From Salipiger profundus (GTDB lineage: Bacteria; Pseudomonadota; Alphaproteobacteria; Rhodobacterales; Rhodobacteraceae), in contig NZ_CP014796.1 of the NCBI RefSeq assembly GCF_001969385.1, positions 4,481,501 through 4,545,500 of the forward strand: a stretch of 64,000 bases of DNA, given 5' to 3'. The notes under the pieces were generated by a model. The model worked only from the letters and a program-made list of their open reading frames with translations. It ran no database searches and was not told the DNA's origin. Position 1 is the stretch's first letter. Each line of letters opens with the position of its first letter. Of this stretch, positions 52,761-61,849 are shown piece by piece. Position numbers and translations under genes: made by a program.

Positions 52761-53912
52761 TCATGACTGGAAACAGCTCTCGTAGAGCGGGCGGACGTTC
52801 TCGGCCGTGAGCGGCACCGGATTGGTGCCGGCAGTCGGATCGACGAGCGCCGCGGCACAGAGCGCATCGAGGTCGGGATCGGTGACGCCAAGCGCATCGA
52901 GCGTCGTGGGGATCTGCAACTCGGCAAGCAGCGCCTCGATCCAGCTCAGGAAGGCGTCGAAGCTCGGCTCGAGCCCGAGATAGGCGGCGGCGCGGGCGAT
53001 CTTCTCCTCGATGGCGGGACGGTTGAAGCGCAAGACCGGCAGCATGACCACGCCGTTCGTCGTGCCGTGGTGGGTGTCGTGATGCGCGCCGACGGGATGC
53101 GAGAGCGCATGGATCGCGCCCAGCCCTTTCTGAAAGGCCGTCGCCCCGGCGGCGGCGGCGGTCATCATCTGCGCCCGCGCCTCGATGTCGGTGCCGTCGC
53201 GGTAGGCGCGCGGCAGGTAGTCCTTGCACAGCCGCAAACCTTCGAGCGCGACGCCGTCGTGCATCGGCGCATAGGTCGGCGAGCAATAGGCCTCGATGCA
53301 ATGCGCCAGCGCATCGACACCGGTGCCGGCGGTGATGAAGGGCGGCATCCCGACGGTCAGTTCCGGGTCGCAGATCACCTGCGCGGGCATCATCTGCGGA
53401 TGGAAGATGATCTTCTTCCGGTGCGTTTCCGAGTCCGTCAGCACCGAGGCCCGGCCGACCTCGGCGCCGGTACCGGCGGTGGTGGGGATCGCGACGATGG
53501 AGGCGATGGCCTCGGCATCGGCGCGGGTCCACCAGTCGCCGATATCCTCGAAATCCCAGACCGGGCGCGACTGCCCCGCCATGAACGCGATGAGCTTCCC
53601 GAGATCCAGCCCCGAGCCGCCGCCCAGCGCTACGACCCCGTCGTGCCGGCCCTGCTTGAAGGTCACCACGCCGACGCCGAGGTTGCGCTCGTTGGGGTTG
53701 GGGTCGACGTCCGCGAAGAGATCCGCGTCGAAGCCCGCCTTCCGGAGGATGTCGAGCACCAGCGCCGTCATCGGCAGCGCCGCGAGCCCGCGGTCGGTGA
53801 CCACCAGCGGTTTCCTGATGCCGGCGGCGCGGCAGGCGTCGGGCAGGTCGTCGATCCGGCCCGCGCCGAAGCGGATCGGGGTGGGCCATGCCCAGTTTGC
53901 AGCGTAGCTCAT
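52761..53912 (-). CDS. Iron-containing alcohol dehydrogenase
   Basis: A 383-residue group III alcohol dehydrogenase. The NAD-binding loop is VALGGGSGLDLGKLIA, followed by IPTTAGTGAEVG. Iron ligands lie in DALAHCIEAYCS (Asp, His) and HALSHPVGAHHDTHHGTTNGV (two His). It lies about 110 bases downstream of tdm in the same direction. Tdm releases formaldehyde, so a role in aldehyde or alcohol balance is plausible, but other alcohols are equally possible. Confidence 0.86.
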   Translation of the reverse strand: MSYAANWAWPTPIRFGAGRIDDLPDACRAAGIRKPLVVTDRGLAALPMTALVLDILRKAGFDADLFADVDPNPNERNLGVGVVTFKQGRHDGVVALGGGSGLDLGKLIAFMAGQSRPVWDFEDIGDWWTRADAEAIASIVAIPTTAGTGAEVGRASVLTDSETHRKKIIFHPQMMPAQVICDPELTVGMPPFITAGTGVDALAHCIEAYCSPTYAPMHDGVALEGLRLCKDYLPRAYRDGTDIEARAQMMTAAAAGATAFQKGLGAIHALSHPVGAHHDTHHGTTNGVVMLPVLRFNRPAIEEKIARAAAYLGLEPSFDAFLSWIEALLAELQIPTTLDALGVTDPDLDALCAAALVDPTAGTNPVPLTAENVRPLYESCFQS

Positions 53913-54021
53913 GTGGGAGCGTCCTTTTCGTCTTCATCGTCTCGGCCGGCCCCCGTGGGAGACCGGCCGCGTGGTAATGCTGTCACCGAAACGGGCGGCC
54001 CGTGATACCGCCCGTATGGGA

Positions 54022-56385
54022 TCAGGTGCCGTAGTCACCCTTTGCCCGCGCCTTGGTCGGGTCGAAATGCGGGAACGGCACGATGCGCGCGGCAAGCCGC
54101 TTCTGGTGGCCGTCGAGCTGGCCGACCTCCACCTCGGCTCCGATCTCGGCATGGGGCATATCAATCCGCGCCAGCGCAATGGTCTTCGACAGGATCGGCG
54201 AGCGCGTCGCCGAGGTGACGACCCCGACCTGCTGCCGCCCGATCCGCACGCAGTCGCCATGCGCCGGCACCGTGGTCGCGTCGATCTCGAGCCCGACCAG
54301 CCGCCGTTGCGGATGCGCCTTGCGCTCCTCCAGCGCCGCCCTCCCCGAGAAATCGCAGGTCTTGGACTTGAGCGGCACGGTGAAGCCGATGCCCGCCTCG
54401 AAGGGGTCGGTCCGGTCATCGAACTCGTGCCCGGCGAAGGCGAGCCCGCTCTCGATGCGCAGGATGTCGAGCGCGGCAAGGCCGAGCGGCTTCAGCCCGT
54501 AGGGCTGCCCCGCCTCCCAGATCGCGTCGAACACCGCACCCGCGTCCTTGGGGTGGCAGAAGACCTCGTAGCCCAGCTCACCGGTGTAGCCGGTGCGCGA
54601 GATCACCACCGGCACCCCCTGGAAGTCGCCGATGCGGGCGACGGTGAAGCGGAACCAGCCCAGCTCGTCCACCGTCGGGCGGTCGGGGGCAGTCCAGAAC
54701 ACCTGCGACAGGATCGCCCGCGAATGCCGCCCCTGCAGCGCCACGTTGCAGAGCTGGTCGGTCGAGCTGCGCACATGCGCGTCGAGACCCAGCCGCTCGG
54801 CCTGCTCGCGCAGGAACGCGCCCGAGCCGTCGCAACCGCCGATCCAGCGGAAATTGTGGTCGGACATGCGAAAGACCGTGCCATCGTCGATCATCCCGCC
54901 GTTCTCGCTGCAGACGGCGGTATAGACCACCTGCCCTACCGCGAGCTTCTCCATGTTGCGGGTGACGCAATACTGCATGAGCGCCTCGGCGTCCGGGCCC
55001 GTCACCTCGAACTTGCGCAGCGGCGACAGGTCCATGATCGCGACCTTCTCGCGGCAGGCCCAGTATTCGCCGAGCGTGCCCTCGCCCGGAAAGCCGTTGG
55101 GCAGCCAGTAGCCGTTGTATTCCACGAAATCGCGGGTATGCCGGGCAAAGCTGGCATGAAAGCCCGTCTCCTGCGTGTGCGCCACGTCGTCCTCCGGTCG
55201 TTTGCGCCAGCCGATCGAGCGGCGGAAGTCCTCGTTCGCGCCATACGTGCGCAGCTGAATGTCGGTGGGGTTCCAGCCGTTGGCCGGGTCGATGTCGTCG
55301 GGACAGGCGGTCGACACGCAGACGAGGTCGGTCATCGCGCGCAGCAGCACGTAGTCGCCGGGCCGCGACCAGGGTTCCTCGGTGACGATCCCGTGGTCGG
55401 CGTCGATCAGCGTGTTGAAGAAGAAGTTGATCGCCGGCCAGCCGCCGCGCGGGCGCACCCCGTAGGGATCGAGACCGGCGTTGATGTTGTCGGTGCAGTT
55501 GACGTGGCCCGGGTAGCCCATGTCGTCGTAGTAGCGCGAGGTGCAGGCCAGCCCGAAGGTGTCGTGCCGCCCGCAGGTGTCCTGCACGATCTCGACCAGC
55601 GGCTCGAGATCGACCGTCCAGTATTTCGCGGCAAGTCCCGGCCTCGGGTAGATCGTCCCGGTCATCGTGCGTGTCGCGGTCGGGTCGATCTCGCGCGGGG
55701 TGCCCGCGTCGAGCGAGCGCGCCGAGAACGCCTGGAAGTCCGAGCACTCGCGCCCCTGCACGTCGAGGATCTGGATGAAACCGCCCTTCGGCACCTCGTA
55801 GACGAAGGCCTCGCCGGGGCGGATGTTGCGGTCGGTGAGCGGGTCGGCCAGCGGATCGGGCGGCGGATGCGCGCCCTTGAAATTGCGCCGGTCGGCACGC
55901 CGGATGTAGAGCAGGAGCTCGGTCGGCGCGTCCTGCGCGTCGGGCGCCATCGGCCCGCCGGGAGCCGCGACCACCAGCAGCCCGTCGCCCCCGGCGGTGA
56001 ACTGCGCGCTGTCGCCCGGCCGCGAGCCCTCGCCGAAGCGCCGCACCGCCCGCGCCGCACCGAGGTCAAAGCCCGCCGCCGCCAGCGCCCGCGCCACGCC
56101 GCGCCCCGAGACCGAGTCACGCAGCGTCGCAAGCAGCCCCTCGGGCGCGCCGCTGGCCACTGCGCCGATCAGCCCCGCGTCGCCCGCGCCCGAAGGCGTG
56201 AACGCCACGATCTCGGCCAGCTGCCCGCCTTCGCGGTCGGTCACGGTGATCTCGTCGCCGGCGCGGATCTCGACCGCGCGCGAACCGCCACCCGGCACAG
56301 GGTGACGCTCGACGCCCGGCGGCAGCGCAAGACCGGGGGTCAGCACGCCCCGCCGCGGCGCGCGCGTCTCGAAGGGAAGGCCCAT
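54022..56385 (-). CDS. tdm: Trimethylamine N-oxide demethylase (Tdm)
   Basis: A 787-residue two-domain protein: an N-terminal DUF1989-type metal-binding region (about 1-380) with QGRECSDFQAFS, CGRHDTFGLACTSRYYDD and YPGHVNCTDN, whose Cys/His residues probably hold zinc, and a C-terminal GcvT-like tetrahydrofolate domain (about 400-780; MDLSPLRKFEVTGPDAE, RTGYTGELGYEVF). Known Tdm converts TMAO to dimethylamine and formaldehyde, with tetrahydrofolate as acceptor. It starts three bases after tmm, which supports the call strongly over other GcvT fusions. Confidence 0.9.
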   Translation of the reverse strand: MGLPFETRAPRRGVLTPGLALPPGVERHPVPGGGSRAVEIRAGDEITVTDREGGQLAEIVAFTPSGAGDAGLIGAVASGAPEGLLATLRDSVSGRGVARALAAAGFDLGAARAVRRFGEGSRPGDSAQFTAGGDGLLVVAAPGGPMAPDAQDAPTELLLYIRRADRRNFKGAHPPPDPLADPLTDRNIRPGEAFVYEVPKGGFIQILDVQGRECSDFQAFSARSLDAGTPREIDPTATRTMTGTIYPRPGLAAKYWTVDLEPLVEIVQDTCGRHDTFGLACTSRYYDDMGYPGHVNCTDNINAGLDPYGVRPRGGWPAINFFFNTLIDADHGIVTEEPWSRPGDYVLLRAMTDLVCVSTACPDDIDPANGWNPTDIQLRTYGANEDFRRSIGWRKRPEDDVAHTQETGFHASFARHTRDFVEYNGYWLPNGFPGEGTLGEYWACREKVAIMDLSPLRKFEVTGPDAEALMQYCVTRNMEKLAVGQVVYTAVCSENGGMIDDGTVFRMSDHNFRWIGGCDGSGAFLREQAERLGLDAHVRSSTDQLCNVALQGRHSRAILSQVFWTAPDRPTVDELGWFRFTVARIGDFQGVPVVISRTGYTGELGYEVFCHPKDAGAVFDAIWEAGQPYGLKPLGLAALDILRIESGLAFAGHEFDDRTDPFEAGIGFTVPLKSKTCDFSGRAALEERKAHPQRRLVGLEIDATTVPAHGDCVRIGRQQVGVVTSATRSPILSKTIALARIDMPHAEIGAEVEVGQLDGHQKRLAARIVPFPHFDPTKARAKGDYGT

Positions 56386-56388
56386 GCG

Positions 56389-57738
56389 CTACTCGGCCGC
56401 TTCCGAGGTCTGCAGGTAGGCCTCGAGGCTGTCGTCCATCGCGTGCCGCCACGGGGTGTGGTGCGGCGGCGCGATGGTACCGGTGATCGGTGAGACATAG
56501 CCGTTGTCGCGGAACGACATGATCGCCTTCTTCTTGTGCTTCTTCCACTCGAAGAACGCCTGGTTCGCTCCCTCGACGTCGAAGCTCGGATAGTCGGTCT
56601 CGGCGATCAGCTCCTTCACGTAGTCGCCCTGGTAGACGATGGCGCCGTGGTCATCCTCGATGGCGTCCTCGTCGGCCTGCCGCTGCTGCCAGTCGGCCTC
56701 CATTGTAGCCGCATCCGGCAGCGCGATGCGCCCCAAGATGCAGTCACGCACCCACCACGCCTGCGCGTCGAACATGTTGAAGGTGAACCACTGGTCCTGC
56801 ATCCCGAGGTAGAAGAGCTTTGGGTTCTTCACCCACACCACGCCCTTGTAGAGGTCGGTGGCCGCGAGCCGGTTGGCGGTCTTCAGCCGCAGGTCGTCGG
56901 GCAGGAACGGGAAGTGGTGCTTGTAGCCGGTGCACAGGATGATCGCGTCGACGGTCTTCCTGCTGCCGTCCTTGAAATGCGCGGTCTTGCCCTCGACGGA
57001 TTCGAGCGCCGGCACCTCGCGCCAGTTGTCGGGCCAGTCGTAGCCCATCGGCGCGGTGCGATGCGCCACGGTGATCGACCTGGCGCCGTATTTCCAGCAC
57101 TGCGACCCGATGTCCTCGGCCGAGTAGGAGGTGCCGAGGATGAGGATGTCCTTGCCCTCGAACTCGCGCGCGTCGCGGAAATCATGGGCGTGCAGGATAC
57201 GGCCGTTGAAGCCCTCGAAGCCCGGATAATAGGGCACGTTCGGAAAGCTGAAATGCCCCGAGGCCACGATGACGTGGTCGAAGGTCTCAAAGCTCTCGGT
57301 ATCGGCCTCGCAGTCGCGGGCGGTAACGGTGAAGAGCCCGGTGGTCTCGTCGTAGGAGACATCGCGCACCACCGTCGAGAAGCGGATCCAGTCGCGCACG
57401 CCGGCCTTCTTCACCCGCCCCTCGATGTAGTCAAAGAGCACCGCGCGCGGCGGGTAGCTGGCGATGGCCTTCCCGAAATGCGCGTCGAAGGAGTAGTCGG
57501 CGAACTCCAGCCCCTCCTTGGGGCCGTTGGACCACAGGTAGCGATACATCGAACCATGCACCGGGTTGCCGTATTCGTCGACACCGGTGCGCCAGTCGTA
57601 GCGCCAGAGACCGCCCCAGTCGGGCTGCTTCTCGTAGCAGACGATCTCGGGAATCGCCGCGCCCTTCTCGCTGGCGGACTGAAAGGCCCGAAGCTGTGCG
57701 AGGCCCGACGGCCCGGCACCGATGATGCAAATCCTCAT
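56389..57738 (-). CDS. tmm: Trimethylamine monooxygenase (Tmm)
   Basis: A 449-residue bacterial flavin monooxygenase oxidising trimethylamine to TMAO with NADPH. The FAD motif is [12 protein letters not shown] (start at the N terminus), the FMO-type segment is [14 protein letters not shown], the NADPH motif is [15 protein letters not shown], and the C-terminal [11 protein letters not shown] is typical. The [18 protein letters not shown] region fits Tmm rather than general FMOs. The ATG at 57738 starts the Rossmann motif. It is followed immediately by tdm, giving the two-step route to dimethylamine. Confidence 0.93.
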   Translation of the reverse strand: MRICIIGAGPSGLAQLRAFQSASEKGAAIPEIVCYEKQPDWGGLWRYDWRTGVDEYGNPVHGSMYRYLWSNGPKEGLEFADYSFDAHFGKAIASYPPRAVLFDYIEGRVKKAGVRDWIRFSTVVRDVSYDETTGLFTVTARDCEADTESFETFDHVIVASGHFSFPNVPYYPGFEGFNGRILHAHDFRDAREFEGKDILILGTSYSAEDIGSQCWKYGARSITVAHRTAPMGYDWPDNWREVPALESVEGKTAHFKDGSRKTVDAIILCTGYKHHFPFLPDDLRLKTANRLAATDLYKGVVWVKNPKLFYLGMQDQWFTFNMFDAQAWWVRDCILGRIALPDAATMEADWQQRQADEDAIEDDHGAIVYQGDYVKELIAETDYPSFDVEGANQAFFEWKKHKKKAIMSFRDNGYVSPITGTIAPPHHTPWRHAMDDSLEAYLQTSEAAE

Positions 57739-57779
57739 GTCCCTGAACTCCCTGTGTGCAACTTTTTCCTGATGGTCAC

Positions 57780-57808
57780 AAATATTCACTGTGGCGCAAT
57801 AAATATTC
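57780..57808. promoter_or_regulatory. AAATATTC direct repeat upstream of tmm
   Basis: AAATATTC at 57780-57787 and 57801-57808, 21 bases apart (two helical turns), in the otherwise G/C-rich region between tmm and the divergent hydrolase gene. This may be an operator or part of the tmm promoter. Confidence 0.35.
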
Positions 57809-57953
57809 TTGCCGCCCGATCCGAGCGATGGGAATTTGCAGGCCTGACATGATCGGCTGCACAATGAGCAGGCAGCGGCGCGGAACAGGGAGACGGTGGC
57901 ATGATGGCAGGCAGGCAGGGCAAGGTTCGCGCCACGCGGACGGGGGCGCCGGC

Positions 57954-58973
57954 ATGAGCGCGGAGATGACCCCATACGAGGTGTTCGAGGCGGGCAACGT
58001 CGCCCTGCAATGCGGCATCACGCTGACGAACGCGCGGCTCGCCTATGCCACGCATGGCACGCTCAACGCCGCCAGGGACAACGTGATCGTCTATCCCACC
58101 CGATACGGCGGCAACCATGCCGACAACGACTTTCTCATCGGGCCGGGCATGGCGCTCGATCCCGGGAAATACTTCATCGTCGTGCCGAACATGCTGGGCA
58201 ACGGCGTGTCGTCCTCGCCGTCGAACACGCCGATCCCGCTTGCGGGACCCGATTTCCCTGCCATCACCCAGTATGACAACGTCATGCTGCAGGAGCGGCT
58301 GCTGCGCGAGGTCTTCGGCGTCGAGACGGTGCGGCTCGCCTGCGGCTGGTCGATGGGCGGGCAGCAGGCGTTTCACTGGGCCGCGCTCTTCCCCGACCGT
58401 GTCGCCGCCATGGCCTGTTTCTGCGGGCAGGCGATCACCGCACCGCATACCTACGTCTTCCTCGAAGGGGTGAAACACGCGCTCATCACCGATCCGGAAT
58501 GGAAGCAGGGCCGCTACAGCGAACAGCCGTGGCGCGGCCTGACCGCCAAGGGCCGGGTCTGGGCCGGCTGGGTCCTCTCGCAGGAATGGTTCCGGCAGGA
58601 GATCTGGCGCGACATGGGCTTCCAGACCGTCGAGGATTACCTCAAGAACACCTGGGACGCAATGTACTACGGGCTCGATGCCAACGACATGCTGTCGCTG
58701 ATCGCGACGTGGCAGGCCTGCGACATCTCGGCGAACCCGCTCTACAACGGCGACCGGGCGGCGGCACTGGGCGCGATCACCGCGCGCTCCATCGTCATGC
58801 CCTGCCGCACCGACTTCTATTTCCCGCCCGAGGACAATGCCGCCGAGGTCGCGGGGATGCACAATGCCGAGCTGCGGGTGATCGACAGCATCTGGGGCCA
58901 TTACGCCGGCGGCGGCCGCAACCCGGCCGACACCGCGTTCATCGATACCGCGCTCAGGGAGCTTCTCGCATGA
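57954..58973 (+). CDS. MetX-like alpha/beta hydrolase or acyltransferase
   Basis: A 339-residue protein of the homoserine-acetyltransferase-like alpha/beta family. The nucleophile elbow is [15 protein letters not shown], with a catalytic Asp probably in [12 protein letters not shown] and the histidine in IWGHYAGGG. It also has [14 protein letters not shown] near the N terminus. Unlike true MetX it lacks obvious Met-pathway neighbours; its stop overlaps the GMC oxidoreductase start (ATGA), so they work together. The ATG at 57954 is chosen because the upstream in-frame sequence is not conserved-looking and carries the divergent promoter. Confidence 0.78.
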   Translation: MSAEMTPYEVFEAGNVALQCGITLTNARLAYATHGTLNAARDNVIVYPTRYGGNHADNDFLIGPGMALDPGKYFIVVPNMLGNGVSSSPSNTPIPLAGPDFPAITQYDNVMLQERLLREVFGVETVRLACGWSMGGQQAFHWAALFPDRVAAMACFCGQAITAPHTYVFLEGVKHALITDPEWKQGRYSEQPWRGLTAKGRVWAGWVLSQEWFRQEIWRDMGFQTVEDYLKNTWDAMYYGLDANDMLSLIATWQACDISANPLYNGDRAAALGAITARSIVMPCRTDFYFPPEDNAAEVAGMHNAELRVIDSIWGHYAGGGRNPADTAFIDTALRELLA

Positions 58974-60511
58974 GCCGGGACGTCATCGTCGTCGGCGCCG
59001 GCAGCGCGGGCTGCGCCGTGGCCGAGCGGCTGTCGCGCGATCCCGCCTGCCGCGTGCTGCTGGTCGAGGCCGGGCCGCCGGACCGCCACCCGTTCATCGC
59101 GATGCCGGCAGGCGTGGCCAAGGCCATCGCCTCGCCTCGATTCAACTGGCATTTCCAGACGGTGCCGCAGCGTCACATGGACAACCGCCGGCTCTACGTG
59201 CCGCGCGGCCGGGTGCTGGGCGGCTCCTCGGCGATCAACGCGATGGTCTGGGTGACCGGCCACGCCTCGGACTACGACCACTGGGAGGCGCAGGGCTGCA
59301 CCGGCTGGGGATGGTCCTTGGTCAAGCCGGCGCTCGACGAGGTGACCCGCGTGATGGCGCCCGCCCTGCCCGAAAGCGGCCCCTCCTACGACGGCTTCGT
59401 CGAGGCGGGCGGCCAGATGGGCTACCCGGTGCACCAGGCGGTCGAGGGCCAGTCCGAGGGCTTCGGCCTGTTCCGGGTCAACGTGAAGGACGGCACGCGG
59501 CACAGCGCGGCGGCGGCCTGGCTCGGGCGCGCGAAGCGGCGCGCCAACCTCGAGGTGCGGACCGGCGTGCAGGTCCTCGGGCTCACCGGCAGCGGCGCCC
59601 GGATCGACGGGCTGCGGGTGATGACCGCCTCGGGCGAAGAGCTGCTGTCCGCCGGCCACGTGGTGCTATGCGCCGGAGCCATCGGCACGCCGCACCTGCT
59701 GCTGCACGCCGGGATCGGGCCCGCCGACCTGCTGCGCCCGCTCGGCATCCGGTCGCGCGTCGACCTGCCGGGGGTGGGCGAGAACCTGCACGACCACCTC
59801 GAGGTGAAGGTGAAGCACCGCATGACCGAGCCGCTGTCGCTCTGGGACCACGCGAAATTTCCCAACAACCTCGCCGTCGGCGCGCAGTGGCTCTTCACCC
59901 GGCAGGGTGTGGGCCAGCAGCAGGGGCTCGAGGCCGGCGCCTTCATCCGTCTCGGCGGCGGCGACGGCCCGCCCGACACGCAGCTGCATTTCATCAACGC
60001 GCTGGCCTTCGACGGCGCGACCGCCGAAGACCGCGGCCACGGTTTTGCCATCGACGTGACCCAGCTCCGGCCGGAGAGCCGCGGCCGGCTGACCATCGCC
60101 TCGAACGACCCGCGACAGGCGCCGCTGATCGACCCGAACTTCCTCGCATCCGAAACCGACCGCATCGCCCTGCGCGACGGGCTGAAGATGCTGCGCGAAC
60201 TCTGCCGCCAGCCCGCCATCGCCCGCTTCGCCGGCGAGGAGCTGCGCCCCGGCCCCTCGGTCACGACGGATGCAGCGCTCGACGCGGTCGTCCGTGCGAC
60301 GGCGGATTCGATCTACCACCCGGTCGGCACCGCGAAGATGGGCACCGACGCGCTCGCGGTCGTCGACCCGGAAACCATGGGCGTGCACGGCGTCTCGGGG
60401 CTCTCGGTGGCCGACGCCAGCGTGATGCCGAGGATCGTCGGCGGCAACACCAACGCCCCCGCCATCCTCATCGGCGCGCTGGGCGCAGAGCGCATCGCCG
60501 CAGCCCTCTAG
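58970..60511 (+). CDS. GMC-family flavin oxidoreductase (choline-dehydrogenase-like)
   Basis: A 513-residue FAD enzyme of the glucose-methanol-choline family. The dinucleotide motif is VIVVGAGSAGCAVAERLS, the GMC signature region is RGRVLGGSSAINAMVWVTG, and the C-terminal part has the catalytic histidine in YHPVGTAKMG and VADASVMPRIVGGNTNAP. It oxidises an alcohol, possibly choline-like, to an aldehyde. Co-translation with the MetX-like hydrolase (ATGA overlap) and absence of betB or betI make ordinary choline-to-betaine conversion less certain. Confidence 0.85.
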   Translation: MSRDVIVVGAGSAGCAVAERLSRDPACRVLLVEAGPPDRHPFIAMPAGVAKAIASPRFNWHFQTVPQRHMDNRRLYVPRGRVLGGSSAINAMVWVTGHASDYDHWEAQGCTGWGWSLVKPALDEVTRVMAPALPESGPSYDGFVEAGGQMGYPVHQAVEGQSEGFGLFRVNVKDGTRHSAAAAWLGRAKRRANLEVRTGVQVLGLTGSGARIDGLRVMTASGEELLSAGHVVLCAGAIGTPHLLLHAGIGPADLLRPLGIRSRVDLPGVGENLHDHLEVKVKHRMTEPLSLWDHAKFPNNLAVGAQWLFTRQGVGQQQGLEAGAFIRLGGGDGPPDTQLHFINALAFDGATAEDRGHGFAIDVTQLRPESRGRLTIASNDPRQAPLIDPNFLASETDRIALRDGLKMLRELCRQPAIARFAGEELRPGPSVTTDAALDAVVRATADSIYHPVGTAKMGTDALAVVDPETMGVHGVSGLSVADASVMPRIVGGNTNAPAILIGALGAERIAAAL

Positions 60512-60521
60512 CCACCGCCCG

Positions 60522-60569
60522 CCCCTTCTTCTCTTTGAAAATACCTCGGGGTCCGGGGCAGCGCCCCGG
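60522..60569 (+). repeat. Dispersed intergenic repeat, copy B
   Basis: CCCCTTCTTCTCTTTGAAAA then TACCTCGGGGTCCGGGGCAG and CGCCCCGG, just after the GMC oxidoreductase stop and before the convergent P450 stop. It matches copies A and C. Confidence 0.65.
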
Positions 60570-60646
60570 TCCTGCCCGCCCCACCGGGCCCGACGGTCGC
60601 AGCAGGGGCGCCACCGCAAGGCCCGCGCCCCGCACGCCGCCTCTCG

Positions 60647-61849
60647 TCAGCGCGGCGCGAAGGTGATCGGCAGCGAGATCGGCCCGGTGTTGCCGCTGTC
60701 GGCGAGCCAGGTCGCGCCCTCGCCCACGACCGGCGGGCCCATCCGCGCCGAGAGCACCCGGTAGGCCACTGCCATGTCGTTGCGCGCCACGAGATTGCCG
60801 AGGCAGTGATGGATGCCGCCACCGAAGCCGTAGTTGCGCGCGCGCTTCGCGGTGATGTCGAAGGGCGCCTCGCCCATCACCTGCGGGTCGGTGCCGGCGC
60901 TCTCGGAGTAGAGATGCAGCACGGTCCCCTGCGGGATCGTCACGCCTCCGTATTCGAAATCCTCCGTCGCCTCGCGCGACACCCATGTGATCGTCGGGCG
61001 CATCCGCATGACCTCGGTCGCCGCCGCCATGTCGAGCGACGGGTCCGCCGCCAGCGTCTCCCATTGCTCCGGGTGCGCCGCGAACATCGACATGCCGAGC
61101 CCGAGCTGGTTGCGCGTCGTGTCGACGCCGGCGAAGGCCAGCATCAGCGCGATGTTCCACAGCTCGTCGTGGCTCAGCCGGTCGCCCTCGGCGCGGACCT
61201 GCACCAGCGTCGACAGGATGTCGTCGCCGGGATCGGTCTCGCGCGCCTTCAGCACCTCCGAGATATAGTCGCCAAGCTCGACCGTCGCCGCCTCGATCTC
61301 GTCCACGAGGTCGGGAAAATTGACGCCCAGCGCCAACCCCATGGTGGCCGAGGTGCGCAGGATGAAGGGCGCCTCGGTCTCCGGCAGGCCGAGCAGCAGG
61401 CAGAGCACCCGCGCCGCGTAGGGGTCGGCGAACTCGGCCATGAAATCGCAGCTGCCGCTCTCGATGAAGCCGTCCGCCAGGTCATTGGCAATACGTTCGA
61501 ACTCGGGCATCAGCGCCTTGACCACCTTCGGCGAGAACGCCGGGTTCACCAGCCGCCGCAGGCGCCAGTGGTCGTCGCCCTCGGTGACGAGGATCGAGCT
61601 GTTCCACCAGTCCGCGAAGGTGCCGCTGGTCACGCCGTTGAGCGCCGGCCAGGCGTGGCTGCCCTGGATCAGCGACTTGTGGGTGAGAAGCTCGCCCATC
61701 TCCTTGTGGCGCAGCACCGCGAGCCCGTAGGGCGTGCGGGCGTACCAGCTTTGCGCCCGCGCCTCCCGCACCGGCTCGGACCGGAGCGAGAACGCGGGGT
61801 TCGCCACGTCGAGAAAGGGGGCGTCGGGAAACTGCGCCTCGAGGCTCAT
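60647..61849 (-). CDS. Cytochrome P450
   Basis: A 400-residue soluble bacterial P450. The I-helix oxygen-binding motif is AFAGVDTTRNQ, the ExxR motif is EVMR (in AAATEVMRMRP), and the heme-binding loop is FGGGIHHCLG with the cysteine ligand. It needs ferredoxin and reductase partners, none of which is nearby. Its ATG at 61849 overlaps the stop of the upstream glutamine-synthetase-like gene (ATGA), a strong sign that both act in one pathway, for example on an amine, but the substrate is unknown. Confidence 0.92.
   Translation of the reverse strand: MSLEAQFPDAPFLDVANPAFSLRSEPVREARAQSWYARTPYGLAVLRHKEMGELLTHKSLIQGSHAWPALNGVTSGTFADWWNSSILVTEGDDHWRLRRLVNPAFSPKVVKALMPEFERIANDLADGFIESGSCDFMAEFADPYAARVLCLLLGLPETEAPFILRTSATMGLALGVNFPDLVDEIEAATVELGDYISEVLKARETDPGDDILSTLVQVRAEGDRLSHDELWNIALMLAFAGVDTTRNQLGLGMSMFAAHPEQWETLAADPSLDMAAATEVMRMRPTITWVSREATEDFEYGGVTIPQGTVLHLYSESAGTDPQVMGEAPFDITAKRARNYGFGGGIHHCLGNLVARNDMAVAYRVLSARMGPPVVGEGATWLADSGNTGPISLPITFAPR

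Noticed and set aside
53911..56493. 860-residue open frame opposite tdm
   Set aside because: Same pattern of antisense shadow over a well-supported gene.
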